From Cryptomeria japonica (Eukaryota; Streptophyta; Pinopsida; Cupressales; Cupressaceae): 64,000 nt of DNA. This document shows positions 45,516-58,344 of this stretch, piece after piece. The stretch lies in the NCBI RefSeq assembly GCF_030272615.1, contig NC_081413.1:337868802-337932801 (forward strand), given 5' to 3'. Position numbers and translations under genes: made by a program. Within the stretch, counting starts at the first letter, position 1. The number at the start of each line of letters is the position of its first letter. The notes beneath the pieces are model-generated. The model made no database searches, was not told where the DNA came from, and worked only from the letters and a program-made list of their open reading frames with translations.

Positions 45516-46522
45516 AGATTTGATCGATATAGTGTGGATGCATGAGTATGAGTGAGAGTGAAAGTGTGTTGGTGTTATTGAGTGTGTTCTTGTATTGAAG
45601 AAGAAAGGAAAAATTGGTGCAATAGCGGATTGGTGTGTTAGAGTTGCAAAGAATCTTAACAGGATCTACTGCAAGTAGTTGTTTAGATATCTAATCTTAT
45701 CAAGAACTGAACCTATGTGTAGTTCCCCTACCCTAGTCAGCTTTGTAAAATTGGTTTGACCTTGGTTGACTTTTTATGTGGCATTCTTGAATGGTTGATT
45801 TACCATGATGTAATGTTATAGTTAGACATTGTGATTATTATGTGTACCTGTTAATGTGCTTTCACATCGACTCTTATGTAAGTTTAATTGTTCTCTTGAT
45901 TCTTGTTATTAATCTTGAGCTAAAAATTTCATTATATATATACATATATGTATGCTTGTGTGACTCATGGTTGCAGGAGATAGCAGGAACAGTACCGCCT
46001 AGGTGCAAGGTTCATCTTCATCGGGATTCCCAGGGTTGACTATACCTCCTTCGTCCTTAGAATTTGGGTTAGGTGGTCGTAAAACCCTCATGTTACCCTA
46101 GTCATGCTCAAGTGAGTGTCACCTGTGGTCCATCAGTTTCCCTTTTCGTTTGGGTTTGCGGGTCGTGTATTTGGTTGGCTTTCTTAGGTAGCGTGCCTTG
46201 CGTGTGGTAAAAATTGAGTATTTCATCCTAAGTATTTAATTTGATTTAATATGTTCATTTACGCATTAGAAATTAAGGAAGTTAGAATAAATAGGTTTCT
46301 TTTACATGATTAATCATTAATTAAAAAGATCGCTCTATTTATGTTTGTAGCAAGTTTAATTTAATGGTTAATTTAAAATCGTGAATTTATTTAGTTTATG
46401 CATTTTGAAAAGGGAAGATTTAAAGTTATTTGAAATAAAAATAATTTAATCCCTTTTTGCTCTTTGGAATAAAAAGGTTAATTTTAATTATTTAAGAAAA
46501 TCATTTTTTATTAGAAAGCAAG

Positions 46523-46526
<4 letters not shown>

Positions 46527-46558
<32 letters not shown>
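46527..46558. repeat. (AT)n microsatellite
   Basis: About 16 perfect AT dinucleotides in AT-rich noncoding DNA. Confidence 0.95.
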
Positions 46559-46561
<3 letters not shown>

Positions 46562-47373
46562 ATAGTGTGAAAGATTGATTTTGGGAGTTTAATTTAATTA
46601 AAATGTTTTACTCTCATCAATATTGTGAAATATAAATGTTAGCTTTGTTAATATTGAGAGAATTAAAATTAAATGAGAAAGAGGCATTTTAATTTTAATT
46701 AGAAAAACAAGTTAAATTATTTGAATAGTTGAAAAGAATGATTTTCTTTCTTTTTTATTTAAAATGTGTTTAAATTCGAAATTAAGAGATTAGGTCAAAT
46801 TTTATTCCATTTAACCTAGGTTCGAAAATATTTTTAGGGTTGTTGAATTTTTTTTGGGTGGAGAAATTGGGGATTTTGGAGGAAATGGAGATTTTTCTTG
46901 AGTTGCAGGTTGGGCTGTCCATCAGATCTTTCCAGGAATGCGAAGAGAGGTAGGATTCTTATTTTGTTTTCTTTGTTGAAAGAAAAAAAAAGAGAAAAAA
47001 AAATGAAAATAAAGTTTTTGGTTGTTTTCCTTTGAAGAAATTTCTTGATTGAAATGGGGTTTGGGTTTGAATCTATGTATTTTAGTTTTCAAGTGTGGGA
47101 ATTTGGTGGATTCATCGTTTGGAAAATGATCTCCATTGTGCTCAAGATTTGCTTGTTGGGCTTAGTTTTTTTTCAGCAAGTATGTGTTTTGGAAAAACAA
47201 TATTATTCTGGAAAAATCTTCAAAAAAGTGTTTTTAGAAATTCTGGAAAATATACAGAGTCTGTGAATGAAAGAAATTGGGGGTTTTAGTTTATTATTGT
47301 TTTAGTTTACTTTTATTTCATTTGAGGGTTTTGTTTGAGATTATCAAAAAAAAAAAAACATATACATGTCTGA

Positions 47374-50300
47374 TGTAATGCCCCGCCAGAAACCCTAAAG
47401 GAATACAACGCTTCAAGGCAACTAAAGGGTGAAATAATTTTTAAAAAAAAAGTTTAAGTGCATTCATAATAACATTGCATGTATAATAACACAAGCGAAA
47501 GTCTAACAATGACATCCTAAAGGGTTACCAACAAAGATTACTTCAATTAAAACTACATCACAATGTTAATCCAATTATCCATCTAAATTAGGGAAATTCA
47601 ATTACGATGATTAACTCAAACTCTAAAATTGATTCCAAATAGATAGGTTTAAAGAGTTACAACATATATACTTCCAATGATTCATTTATACATAAGATGA
47701 AGGATAACTGAAATAACATACATTTCATTGAATTTCAAATTACAACATTCCATAAATTACATGGCTTCAATATAACAATTAAAGTACATAGGTTACAAAG
47801 CCAAGGTTACAAAGTTAAAGATACAATGACCACATGGTCACAACTGTACAATAATCTCGAACAAGAGCTGATACAAGAATCACGAACCAAGAACCACCAG
47901 CGAAGCTGATCCTTGCAAGAAGGTAAGAACCAAGGTATCAGATGGGAAGTGGCACTACCACCTGACCATGTGATCCCAAAATGGGACCACCCCACCATGC
48001 TAGGAGATAGCAGAAGACCCTCAAGCAAGCAATAAGGAAAGTACAACAGTACACATGACTCCGCAGAACTCAAGTGACTCAACTCACAAAACACTAGTGA
48101 CCCTAAAGAGAGAGTGTCATCACATGGCTTAAGATGGTTACCCTAGGTAGGTCTCCATAGGTCCTGGCCCCCGTCCTAGGTTATCCTAGTAACCTTTCTT
48201 GAACCCTCGACTCCATCTAAGCATCATGCAGACCCTACCAATGTTTTGTTAAGACAAGGTGGTAGGTTTTCCATTCCAGGCCTTCCCACACACCTTGAGC
48301 CTATACAAGCACTCAACCGTGTGTGGGGTGCAATATCTTAATTAATTTAATAACTACCCACCCCCTAATCAATTGTTATGTTATCACTTATTATCTGACT
48401 TCCGAGGGGTTATCCTGCCATCCGCTTCGGGTGCGGCCCCCACTCGAAAGCCACTCTCTCTCCTAGGACACTAACAGGAAAAGTACCTCACTATGAGAAC
48501 TCTATGGCGAAACTGACAACCACAAATAATCCTGACATAACACAAGCGAAGGGTTCACAATCACTAACCCAAGATTGACCACATGGAAACATGACTCACA
48601 ATGGCTCACATCCTCAGGGTTTAAACAATGACACTCCACTAAGGGGTAAACATCAAACAACATCATGACAACTTACCAAAATTGCAATGACATTTAAAAC
48701 TAGACTGCAATTATTATTAACACAAGATCCTAAACAAGCAATCTTTCTTTAAGCAGTCGACAACATAAAATACTTGCAATAAAGATTTCCAGAAATAAAG
48801 AAATCACATCTATTTTAACATAAGGAAATGATGAAGTCACATGTCCAATAAGATTAATTGAAACCACATTAAAAAAATCTAAACCCCCCAATTATTTGAT
48901 CATGATTAATTTATAATTAATCCAAATTGACTATAACCAAGTTTACATTTAAATCCAAATTAAACATATATATATATAATAATACAAAATAATCTCAATA
49001 TAATATATATTCATTGAATATAATATATAGGATTATATTATATTACATATATATAAAAAAAATATAATATTTAATCTAAACAAATTTCACCTTTATTTCC
49101 AAAGTTAATAATAACTTTTATTTTATATTTTTTTTTTCATAATACAAAAAAAAATAAAACAAATAACTCAAATAATATTAATATTATTATTTAATATTAA
49201 ATAACATTAATGTTATTATTATTATTAAAAAACATTAATATTACTATTTAATATTTAATAAAATTATTATTATTATTAAACATTTATATTTTTTTAAAAT
49301 AAAAAAAATATATTAAATAAAAAGAATTATAACATGGGACCCATGGCCTCCACAGCAGCAGCACCTGCTGCCCCAAGTATGAGGTAGCAGCGCTGCTGCT
49401 AACCTCATACATGGGGTAGCAGTGTTGCTGCTAACCCCTGTATGGGGGATGCAGCAAGTTGCCCAAGGGGGGTGCGTGGTTGGGTTGAGCCCAGCTCCCC
49501 GCCACCGCCCCCAAACCATTTTTTTTTATATTAATTTTTATTTTTTTAATAAAACAAAGCTTCTTATTTATCCCAATTTATAAAAAAAATAAAAATACAG
49601 AGATTTAATTCTCTGTTCTTACCCACTCTAAGAAAATAGAGTTAAATAAAACAAAAACAAATTTATTTATTTATTTAAACAAAGAACAGAATTGATAAAT
49701 TAAATTTATGACTAGTAATTAAATTTGACCAGCAAGAAAAATCTCTGAGACAAAACAAAGATAAGAATTTGTTTCCTAGATCAAACAAATTCTATTCCAA
49801 ATTCAAATTGGCTGGGACATAACTTGGTTGTCATTCCCCAATTGAAATTTTTGCCCAAACAAGAATGGAACAAGAAGAATTTAACTCATAATTTTTTTTT
49901 TCCAAATTTAGAAATTACCAGGAAGTATTTATTTTTTATTTTTTTTAAATTGAAGACATGAAGGGAAATCTCTTGGGAAAATTTTGCCAGCATGACTTCA
50001 CCCAAAATCACAAAAATAAACAAACTACCATCACCAGGAAATGAAATTTCTTGCATAATCAAAATTTTTCATGAAATTGATTTGGGAGAGTTTGAAGTTG
50101 AAATTTAATAACCAAACTAATTGGAATTTTCCAATAACCTCATAGCAAACAAAATCCATAACCCAACACTCTTTATATCAAACTTTTAACAACATCCAGA
50201 AATTGGGAAGAAGCATGGATTTCCAAAAACAAACAAGAAGAAATCAACCAACCCATGGAGCTTCCAAGAAGAAATTTGTGAGCTTCAATCCTTCAACACA

Positions 50301-50857
50301 ATTCCAAACCAAATCAAAAGCTTCCTCCAAAACAATTTTTCCACAATTTCCCTTCTTCCAAAATAAGCCTCCCTTTCCAAAAATATTTTTAGGGATAAAT
50401 AGGGAAAAATATCTTAACCTAAGCTTTTAGGTTGAAATATTTTTCTCATGAAAAACATTTAATAAAAAAATTGACTTTTTTAATTTTCCTTCAAAAATAA
50501 ATGGGAATTTCCTTATTTTGAAAAAAATACATTTCTCCCATAATGAAATTTAATTAACTTTTCAACAAAAGTGAAAATCAATAATTTAACTCTATTTTGT
50601 TTTTCTTTAAATCTAGAAAGCAATAGAAGTAACTTAAGATATTTTACTTTCTTCAATTGATTTAAATAAAGATACTTTTCCAAAATAAAACAGTTATAGA
50701 TTTAAATCTTATAAATTAACTAGATAAGCTAAGTTCAAGACATAAAGGCATAATAATGCATAACTTGCTTATACCAACTATGAAATGATGACTTAAACTT
50801 AAATAAATAATCACACCTACTATGGCATGCAAATCAAGAAAAAATACAAGAAGACTC
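47374..50857. repeat. Gypsy LTR-like noncoding sequence interrupted by Tat2
   Basis: Starts with TGTAATGCCCCGCC, a plant Ty3 LTR-like terminus, and runs about 3.5 kb without a coding frame until the left LTR of Tat2. It includes a GC-rich hairpin island and long AT/ATT-rich stretches (48960-49320). No internal region, primer site or second copy is visible, so it may be a large solo LTR or a truncated piece. Confidence 0.45.
49378..49440. repeat. Two consecutive GC-rich hairpins
   Basis: First hairpin: GTATGAGGTAGCAGC pairing with GCTGCT...ACCTCATAC (49378-49410). Second: GGGGTAGCAG pairing with CTGCTAACCCC (49413-49439). They share the AGCAG/CTGCTAAC core and lie in an otherwise very AT-rich region. 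Confidence 0.8.
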
Positions 50858-50917
50858 TCTTGAACAATATATTTGAAAACCAAGAAGTCTTCCCAAAGGT
50901 GTGAGTGCTAAAGGGTC

Positions 50918-51480
50918 ATCGGTAAAAAATATCATATCGAGCATCTCAGAAAGAGTTTCACCGAAAGGATAGTTTCATCAAAATAAAGCATAAAGTATAA
51001 AACAATAAAGATGTCTTCGGCAGAATATCTCTTTCGGTAAATAAAAGAAGCCGCTCATCGATATTCCAGTTTCATCGAAAAGTGAAAAGCAAAAAGCAAA
51101 AGGTGAAGTCGAGGAAATACAACTACCGAAGAGACTTAAAAAATATTCATCGAAAAGCAAATCTCATCGATAACATTATATCAAATAAAAACAGAGGGGT
51201 TTCATCGATAAAAAGGACATCGAAGAAAAAAGGCTTTCGGAGGGCTTGCATGAACTTTCACTGAAGAACAGAACTCATCAAAATATGATTTCGATGAAAC
51301 TCACGGATGACTCATCGAAAGAAATTTCATCGAAGAAAGAATGATTTCGAAGAGACTAGAAGATGGTTTTTCGACAAGGGCTATTCATTGATAAGGTGAT
51401 ATCGAGGGAAATGAACTTTCGATGAAAGATCAAAGTATTCAGCCGAAGACAAGGGTTTCATCGAAAACTCGATTCATGAT
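50918..51480 (+). repeat. Array of TCATCGA motifs in Tat2 U3
   Basis: TCATCG followed by A or G occurs about nine times in direct orientation, plus two inverted TCGATGA, within 560 bp, mixed with CCGAA and TTTCGG. The corresponding part of the right LTR (62558-63120) has 11 direct and two inverted copies. Two sites read TCATCA here but TCATCG in the right copy, as expected from CpG decay. A regulatory role is inferred. Confidence 0.7.
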
Positions 51481-51765
51481 CATTTCGGTTGAACAGTACT
51501 TCCCGTGAAGGAATTAAAAGCTCAAGTGCAGGATGTCACATCTACAGTTAAGTTTAAACATTTGAATAAACATTATGAACGCAGAGACATTAACTATTGC
51601 ACAAGTTGCCCATACAATTACAGCTAAATTGATTGAATTTTTATAAGAACCAGATTGTTGCCAAAAGACAGAAAGTTGCAAGCAGTTTGCTGAAATCTGT
51701 AAACGACGATCAGAAGAGCTCAACAATTCCCCAAGTAAGTGTGATTTCTTGCATTAATTGAAATT

Positions 51766-54700
51766 ATGGAACCTTCTTCTTCTTCTAAAATGGTAGAAAA
51801 GGAAAGGAATTGAATCCTGAAGAGAAGCCCAAATGACAGAAAAAGGAGGGTAGAGCTTTAACTCAGGATTTGCTAGACCAGTGCCCAACATCCAGTGTGA
51901 GGTCCAAAAAGATCAAGAGTGAAGAAGAAGGGTTGGAAGATAGATTTGAACATCTAGGAGACATATGGACTGAAATCAGAGGACATGAGTTGTTCCTATT
52001 TGGTTACAAGAGAAGGGATGCTCCTAAGCCCGTAAGTAACCTGTGGAAGAAAAACTTAGGGAAATTGGTAGTTCCGAATGTGTTTGTGGATGTTGAATTA
52101 ATGAAAGCTCTGGTAGATTGCTATGATCCAAAAACCAAAACCATATGCGACTACCGAGGGAATCCCATGGTGGTGATTAACAAACAGACTATTGATATGG
52201 TATTTGATCTAGACTGGGAAGTAGAAGAGAAAATTGATATATAGAAACTGTCGCAAGAATTCTTTAACTTAGAGGACATCTACAGGACATGGAGATTACC
52301 CATTCACCGGCCAAAAGTAGGAGGGTCCTTTGTTCCATTCAATAAAGATGACAAGGTTCCATTTGATGTCAACCAATTCCATCCGTATTTTAAGTATACA
52401 TACTATGCTGCAGCCCAAGTATTAGGCTTAGAGGCTCATCCTCTCATGGATATTGGGGCTATGGTTCTATGTGCTGATCTACAATCGAAAGACCCTAGGT
52501 CATTTGACTATGCCACTTATGTTGCAGAAGCCCTAAATCATGGGTTGGAAAAGTTGAAAGGAGACCTTGTAAATGTTCATTTCTCGTTGTATTCCTTTTT
52601 AATGCACATCATTCTTTATTGTGGACAAGAAATCAATTTCTGGTCAGATGATTTCAGCATCAGAGCTTATGATAAGAATGGTTTGAAGAAACCAGTTTAG
52701 TTGTGGGTTTCTGCATGGGATCAAAGATTCATAAATAACCAATATTGGCACTTTCAGGAATATTTTGTGAAACCTCTTAGTGCGGCCTTTGGACAACATA
52801 GAGATTATATTCTATCTCCTGAAATTAAGAGATTCCTCAAGCCAAAAGACTTCTCTCCAGAGTCTCAGATTGATCACAATTGGGGTGACTGGTATTGCCA
52901 CCTTAATCATATAGAAATCAGGGTATTCTGGTATGAAGGAAAGCCATACATGCTTCCGATTACAGTGCCAAATAGGGTGGTTAGCCTAGAGATTGTAAGA
53001 CAATTATCTGTTGTCAGTGCCAAACATCTTACAGATTTTGGTAAACAATCCATTGTGCCAGGATTACTGGTGTTTTCTGATTTTATTGTTAAAAGTTCCA
53101 AAAGTTATCATTTACTTCAAAATAAATTAGATTATTATGGCATGACTTTGGGTGATCCTAGAAAGAACTTTGATCCTGAGGGATATATAAGAGCTGCAAG
53201 GGCATCACAGAAATTAAAAGCCGGAATACATGTGGCTCAAATGCCAAATGATTTAATCAAAAACCTTGAAAGGGAAGATGCCAAGGTTTTGAGAGAAAGA
53301 AGCGAGATGACTTGGGAAGCCTTCAAGTGGAAAAGAGCAAGGGGGATGGTGGATGGAGACCTACTTGGAAACCTCCAAGATCCTTTGGAGATAGCCAAAA
53401 AACTACTTCAGCATGAGGTAGAGATTATGCATAGACTACCCCCACAGTTCCTCCATTTTGTCAACACTGAAAAAGATAGTAAACCATTGGCTCACATGTC
53501 TCTGAAATCAACTGCTAGTAGCATCCCTGCCGACTCCCCTAGAGAAGATTATCCACCTGGTTTGGAAGTAGAGGTAGATGTGGAAACTGGTGATTTTAAT
53601 ATTAGGGATGTAGTTGACATAAGGATGACAGAGCATGAAGATTTTGTTGCGGATGACGGATTCACTTCTTCTAGAGAATTCCTTTCATTCCTATACCAGT
53701 ACAAAGGGGCTCATGTGAAACGAAGTATGGCTGGAAGAACAGAAGAAGAACAGATGAGAAGGCTACAAGATGAGATAGATACCCTCATGAAAGATATGAC
53801 CCCAGAGAAAGGGAGGAAAATATTAAAGGAGGCTGGAGTTATCATATTTTCAGGTTGGGATATAAATTCAACACTTCTGTTTGATGGATTCTTGAAGAAA
53901 CAAGACACTAGCCAACAGGTATTGCCTCAAGACATAGATAAATTGTTCATGGGCTCGGGGTATGATCCTAATCAAAAGGCTCTCCTACAATGGGCATTAT
54001 ATCTGAGAGGAAAAAGGCCAATTATTGTGGATGTTGAAGAAACCTTTGGACACCTTATGGTCCATCAGGTAGGAAAGACTGACCCTTGGGTCACTGCAAA
54101 ATTGAACCTGGATGTAGCCAAATTAAATTTGGATCAGACAGAGTTTTTGGTCAGGGAGAACATTACATATAAGGGCTTGTATGAAAGATCTAAAGAGGAG
54201 AATCAAAAGCTACAAGCAAAGATATTACAACTTTAGATAGGAGCTCCTTTAAGTGAATATGCTTCATATCCAATAGGACAGAGCTTGGATGATGTTTCTG
54301 ATGTTCTGTATTAGAAGTATCTCGCGAATAAGGCTACCAACCAGGTAAAAAATGTCCAGCAAAAGATGAATAAATTGGTTAATGATATCATTGAACATTG
54401 ATTCAACACCATGCTTATACATGTTGAGCATTATTGGAGGGTGTACTCTGGAACCATAAAGACATTACGAGAGCATGAAAGGTTAAAAGCATGATTGCAT
54501 GAAATGATAAACAGTGTTGATGTGATGACGCTAGAAGAAAAAACATAAGGGACTTTGTTTATGGAGAATCATGTTAAATTCGAAGATATGCTAAAAGGAG
54601 ATCTGAAAGAATTGGATGATGGGAACCCTATTGGAATGCCCTCGATTTATAAGGAAGGAGAATTAACGTCTATGGAGGAATGGCGGAATGAACTTATAAG

Positions 54701-54914
54701 CATCAAGGATCGAGCTCTGACGAGATTGGATCGAAGCAAAGACATGGCCCCTACCGTCAACCAGATGATGTTCGAATACCTTTCACAGGGAGAAGAATTA
54801 AACAAACAGAGCATCAAGATTAAGACTTTTAAAGAAGATGACTACATCCATCATTTAGGGACGCTTAATCTCTTTTTACTTAAGTTTGTTAGGAGTGTTC
54901 AAGTTGATAGTTAA
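51766..54914 (+). pseudogene. Long accessory ORF inside the Tat2 LTR (U3)
   Basis: I do not recognise the protein. ATG 51766-51768 opens MEPSSSSKMVEKE; after a frameshift the frame from about 51810 runs to 54912-54914. N-terminal part: DRFEHLGDIWTEIRGHELFL, NLWKKNLGKLVVPNVFVDVE, LVDCYDPKTKTI, YRGNPMVVINKQTIDMVFDL. Middle: WDQRFINNQYWHFQEYF, RFLKPKDFSPESQIDHNWGD, WYCHLNHIEIRVFWYEGKPY. Later parts are charged and helical (EEQMRRLQDEIDTLMKDM, SKEENQKLQAKILQL). It is interrupted by about eight stops, each explicable by one C to T change (CAG, CGA or CAA). At 52242 the left copy has TAG where the right LTR has CAG. Open segments reach 511 codons. Confidence 0.8.
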
Positions 54915-55680
54915 TATTTCGAAAGGACATGTCTTTTCATAAACAACATTTGTTCTCATATATATATGAGAAAGATTTCTTGTAATATTTCTTAAGATAA
55001 CAATGATAGCAAGAATACAGTGATTTGTGATAGCTTGTAAGTTTCCTATTACACAGATTTTGACGGATACGTAATACAATCAGTTATCTTTTCTTTGCAT
55101 ATGTGCTGTGGATTATTTCATTCATTATTGGCAATTGCTTGTGATATTATCTAAAGAAGATAAGGCTATTCATATTCTTTGAGTGAGATTTATGTTGTAT
55201 GTTATAAGGTTGAAATAAAATTTTTGCTTGTGAATTATAATTGTTCTTTGCAGTGCTTACTTGGATGGTCCCTTAAAGGTGGGGTTAAATTCATTCAAGC
55301 AACTTATGATATAGGCATTCAATTGATCTCATAAGAAATAATAACGGATAGATCCATAAAAGGGGTGGGTTTAAAAACTGTCTCACAAGTTCACACAATA
55401 AGTCCTAAGGCAATATAAAGACTCTGTAGCCCAGACAGCAAAGAAGGCACTGGCCATTTATAAATTACAATTTATCACCATATTCATCATATTTTATTTT
55501 ACAATAGGAGTAATTGAGTAAGAAGCATAGAGTAAGTTGGCAATAGTGTATATATATAAAATTCTAAGCACAAAGATCAAATAGCTTCCACAACAACAAT
55601 CTTGAACTCATCTGCTATATCTCCATTCCAGGAACTTATGGCATTCTGTGATAGGAGGAAGCTAGATCAAGATACTTAAT
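54915..55680 (+). other. Tat2 LTR, noncoding part between ORF and promoter
   Basis: AT-rich with no supportable frame; includes an AT run near 55547-55562. Presumed U3 sequence upstream of the genomic RNA promoter. Confidence 0.55.
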
Positions 55681-55684
55681 CTGC

Positions 55685-55693
55685 TATAAAAAG
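55685..55693 (+). promoter_or_regulatory. Candidate TATA box of the Tat2 LTR
   Basis: TATAAAAAG in a non-AT-run context, about 180 bp before the LTR end, as expected for U3/R of a plant LTR. The LTR ORF lies upstream of it, so genomic RNA would carry that ORF only in its 3' copy. Confidence 0.55.
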
Positions 55694-55878
55694 CAGTAGT
55701 CCTTGAAAACAACTAGTGAATAGGTACACCCGCCTAGGTCTTGCAAAGCCTAAAGTGAGAGAGTTAGTAACGAAATAGGTTCACTCTATAAGTTGGCCAA
55801 GTCAATTGGAGGGTTTGATCATAGGAGTTGGCATTTTCTTAGAACCTATCCAATCTGTTGATTTGAGACCCAACAGAT

Positions 55879-55896
55879 TGGCGACTCTGCTGGGGA
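55879..55896 (+). other. Primer-binding site, tRNA-Arg type
   Basis: TGGCGACTCTGCTGGGGA begins three bases after the LTR. This is the type described for Ogre/Tat elements (tRNA-Arg), and unlike the initiator-Met sites elsewhere in the window. A partial copy (ACTCTGCTAGGGAAGAA) follows near 55909. Confidence 0.8.
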
Positions 55897-56001
55897 AGAA
55901 TTATTAAAACTCTGCTAGGGAAGAATCTATATTAAGAAAAAAAGAAAACTTTCCTCTCAAGGAGAGAGGTTGCGGCTCTGAAGTAAGGGAGAAGAACATC
56001 A

Positions 56002-58338
56002 ATGCACAGAATGAGATCAGTCACAAAAGGACAACCTTTATCCCAATTAGACTTCTCTCAATGAAAGAACAAAAACAAAGAAGAATCCATGAATGAATTC
56101 ATGAGAGAAAGGTACAATCAGTATAAGTATGAAAACAACCAACATTCACCTTTAAAAGAAAAGGATAAAGCAACTACTTCAAGCCCAGTGAATGAGGATT
56201 TGGTTGTAGCATATAGAGCCCAAAAGGGCCAATATCAAGTTCCCCCTAGTTTTGAACATCACGAGGCATGATCCAAACAGAACACATCGACTTCATCGGG
56301 ATCAAGTAAGGCAGATCCTGCAAATAGATTTGCAGATTTAACTAAAAAGATGATGGAAGCAGCTGCTGAAATGAGAGATTCTGGAAGGGTTCAGGAATGT
56401 TTGGAGTTATGTGCTAAATTAGGCATAAATGTTGGTGAGGATGAATTTAATCAAGATGTAAACAATTACAAAAGAAAATATACTCAGACAGATCAGGGAG
56501 TGAGTAAAACAAAGAGTGATGATTTTAAAGCTTATGAGAACCCCTTGTTCAGTAACAAAAGGAATGATCATGTGCAAGCAAGTGCACCACTAGTCCAGCA
56601 AAATGTTCATAATAACTTTGCTGCTCATAACCAATTTCCACCTCAAGGTCAATTTTATAACCAATGTCCACCCCCTGATCAATTTCAACATCAATACCAG
56701 AATCGATACCCTTTTCCTTATCAAAATCAAATGCCCTTATATGATAACATGAACCAAAACTTTAGGAACCCCAATGGGGGACATGGGCTAATGAATATGG
56801 AATGGATGAGGCAGTTTGATTTCTCAGGAATGATGGTGTACCCATATCCTATCCTGAATGAGGTCAGGACTGCAATACCAAGATTCACTGGAAGTAATGC
56901 AATTACGGGGGAAGCTCATTGTAAGGCTTTTGATGCAGTAATAGAGGATTTTGGTTTACCACATGAAGATGTTAAGATCAGGTTATTTATGCAGTCATTA
57001 ACAGAAGATGCAAGGGATTGGTTTAGAGCATTGCCTGATGCATCCATTAGAAGTCTTGCAGAATTCAAAAGCTTATTCCTTGAACAGTATGGAGACCATA
57101 ACAACCCTAAATTTGCTTTGCATGAGATCATTAGCATCAAGAAGGAGCAAAATGAATCAGTGGTAGATTTTAACAAAAGATTTAACAGGGTTCTAAACAA
57201 AATTCCCAACAGGATGAAGCCAGTACCTGAGGTAAGCATTCTATATTACATCAATGCTTATGATAGTAAAACAAACTATGGGTTGAGAACTAGAAATCCT
57301 AGAGACCTCCGGGATGTTATGAAAGCTGCCATTATTATAGAGAATAACAGGAAGGCCACTGGTAAAGTGGGAAAGAGAGAAGATGCAAGGTTGTACAATC
57401 CTAAAGCGCCCAAAGCCAACAAGGATGAGGATAAGCTGGACAAAGTTTTGAATGCTCTAAAAGATCTATCTGTGAGGGTAAACAAAACAGAGAAGCAACA
57501 ATATTATCGTCCTGAAAGGCCCAGATTGCATGATATGCCCTATAACACTACATGGAAAGATGGAAGACCAGTAGACAGGAACTATAAGGACAACCAACAG
57601 GTCCCAGGTCCCTTGAAAAGAACAGTAAACTACGCTCAAGATGTTGACATGAGGTGTTATGCCTGCAATATGCCACATGCTCCTTCTTTGTGTGTTGTAG
57701 CAAGAGGGTTGCAAGAGGAAGAGAATGGCTATGAGGAGCATATGGGCGATCCAACTGTTAACATGATATCCTTTGAAGAAGGATCAGATTCCATGAACAT
57801 CGATCAATGCTCTGTGTTACCCGTAATCACCAACATAGGTGAAGGTATTAAGCTCAGAATCCCCACTCAAGAAGAGAAAAGAAGAATTACAGCCTCTGTT
57901 GTTACACAAGCAAAAAGGATTTACGATTTGAGGAACAGAATGGTGAATCTAGAGCAAGGTAAACCTGCTAGTCTTTTTATAAAAGAAACTGATGAGACAC
58001 CCAAGCAAACAAATAAAGCAGCTAAGACTAAGGAAGTTGTACCAAAGAATAATAAAAGGGGGCTTGATGATCAAAAGGAAGAAATAACAAAATTTCCTTT
58101 AGCACAACACTCTACTTCATTTGATATTTCAAGTGCATTAACACAATTAAAAGTTTCTGTTCCATTGATGGAAATAATGAAGTTTCCCGAATACAGAGAG
58201 AAGACCTTGGAGATGATTTCAGGTATCAAAAAAGAAAAGGTAAATGAACAGAAACAAGAGATTCCAAAGGGTGACAATAATGAACAAATGGCCCCAGTTA
58301 TATATTTAGGGTCCACCATAACCAAAAACCCAACATAA
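56002..58338 (+). pseudogene. Tat2 Gag
   Basis: Starts at ATG 56002-56004 (MHRMRSVTKGQPLSQ), in frame with the rest. TGA stops occur near 56062 and 56269; from 56350 it is open for 662 codons. A Gln/Pro/Tyr-rich N-terminal segment (QFYNQCPPPDQFQHQYQNRY) precedes the retrotransposon-gag core: PRFTGSNAITGEAHCKAFDA, VKIRLFMQSLTEDARDWFRA, LAEFKSLFLEQYGDHNNPKF, VVDFNKRFNRVLNKIP. A variant knuckle CYACNMPHAPSLC follows near 57656. The C-terminus is Lys/Glu-rich. It ends with a TAA in frame before the protease. Confidence 0.9.
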
Positions 58339-58344
58339 GTAGAC

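Larger units (their letters stand above)
45257..47373. other. Noncoding interval with microsatellites
   Basis: No supportable coding frame on either strand. Contains a (TG)n and an (AT)n run, annotated separately, and a modestly GC-richer stretch at about 45970-46230 of unknown origin. The remainder is AT-rich, LTR-like sequence. Confidence 0.45.
50858..55875 (+). repeat. Left LTR of Tat2, 5 kb, contains a long ORF
   Basis: Starts TCTTGAACAATATATTTG (right copy TGTTGAACAATATATTTG) and ends GAGACCCAACA next to the primer site. It contains, in order, a TCATCGA motif array, a long ORF, about 770 bp of AT-rich DNA, a TATA box (TATAAAAAG at 55685-55693) and a short leader. An LTR of this length is unusual, and the ORF accounts for about 60% of it. 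Confidence 0.88.

Noticed and set aside
50203-50430. 75-codon Lys/Asn/Phe-rich frame
   Set aside because: Low-complexity AT-rich LTR-like sequence with no motif or neighbour support.
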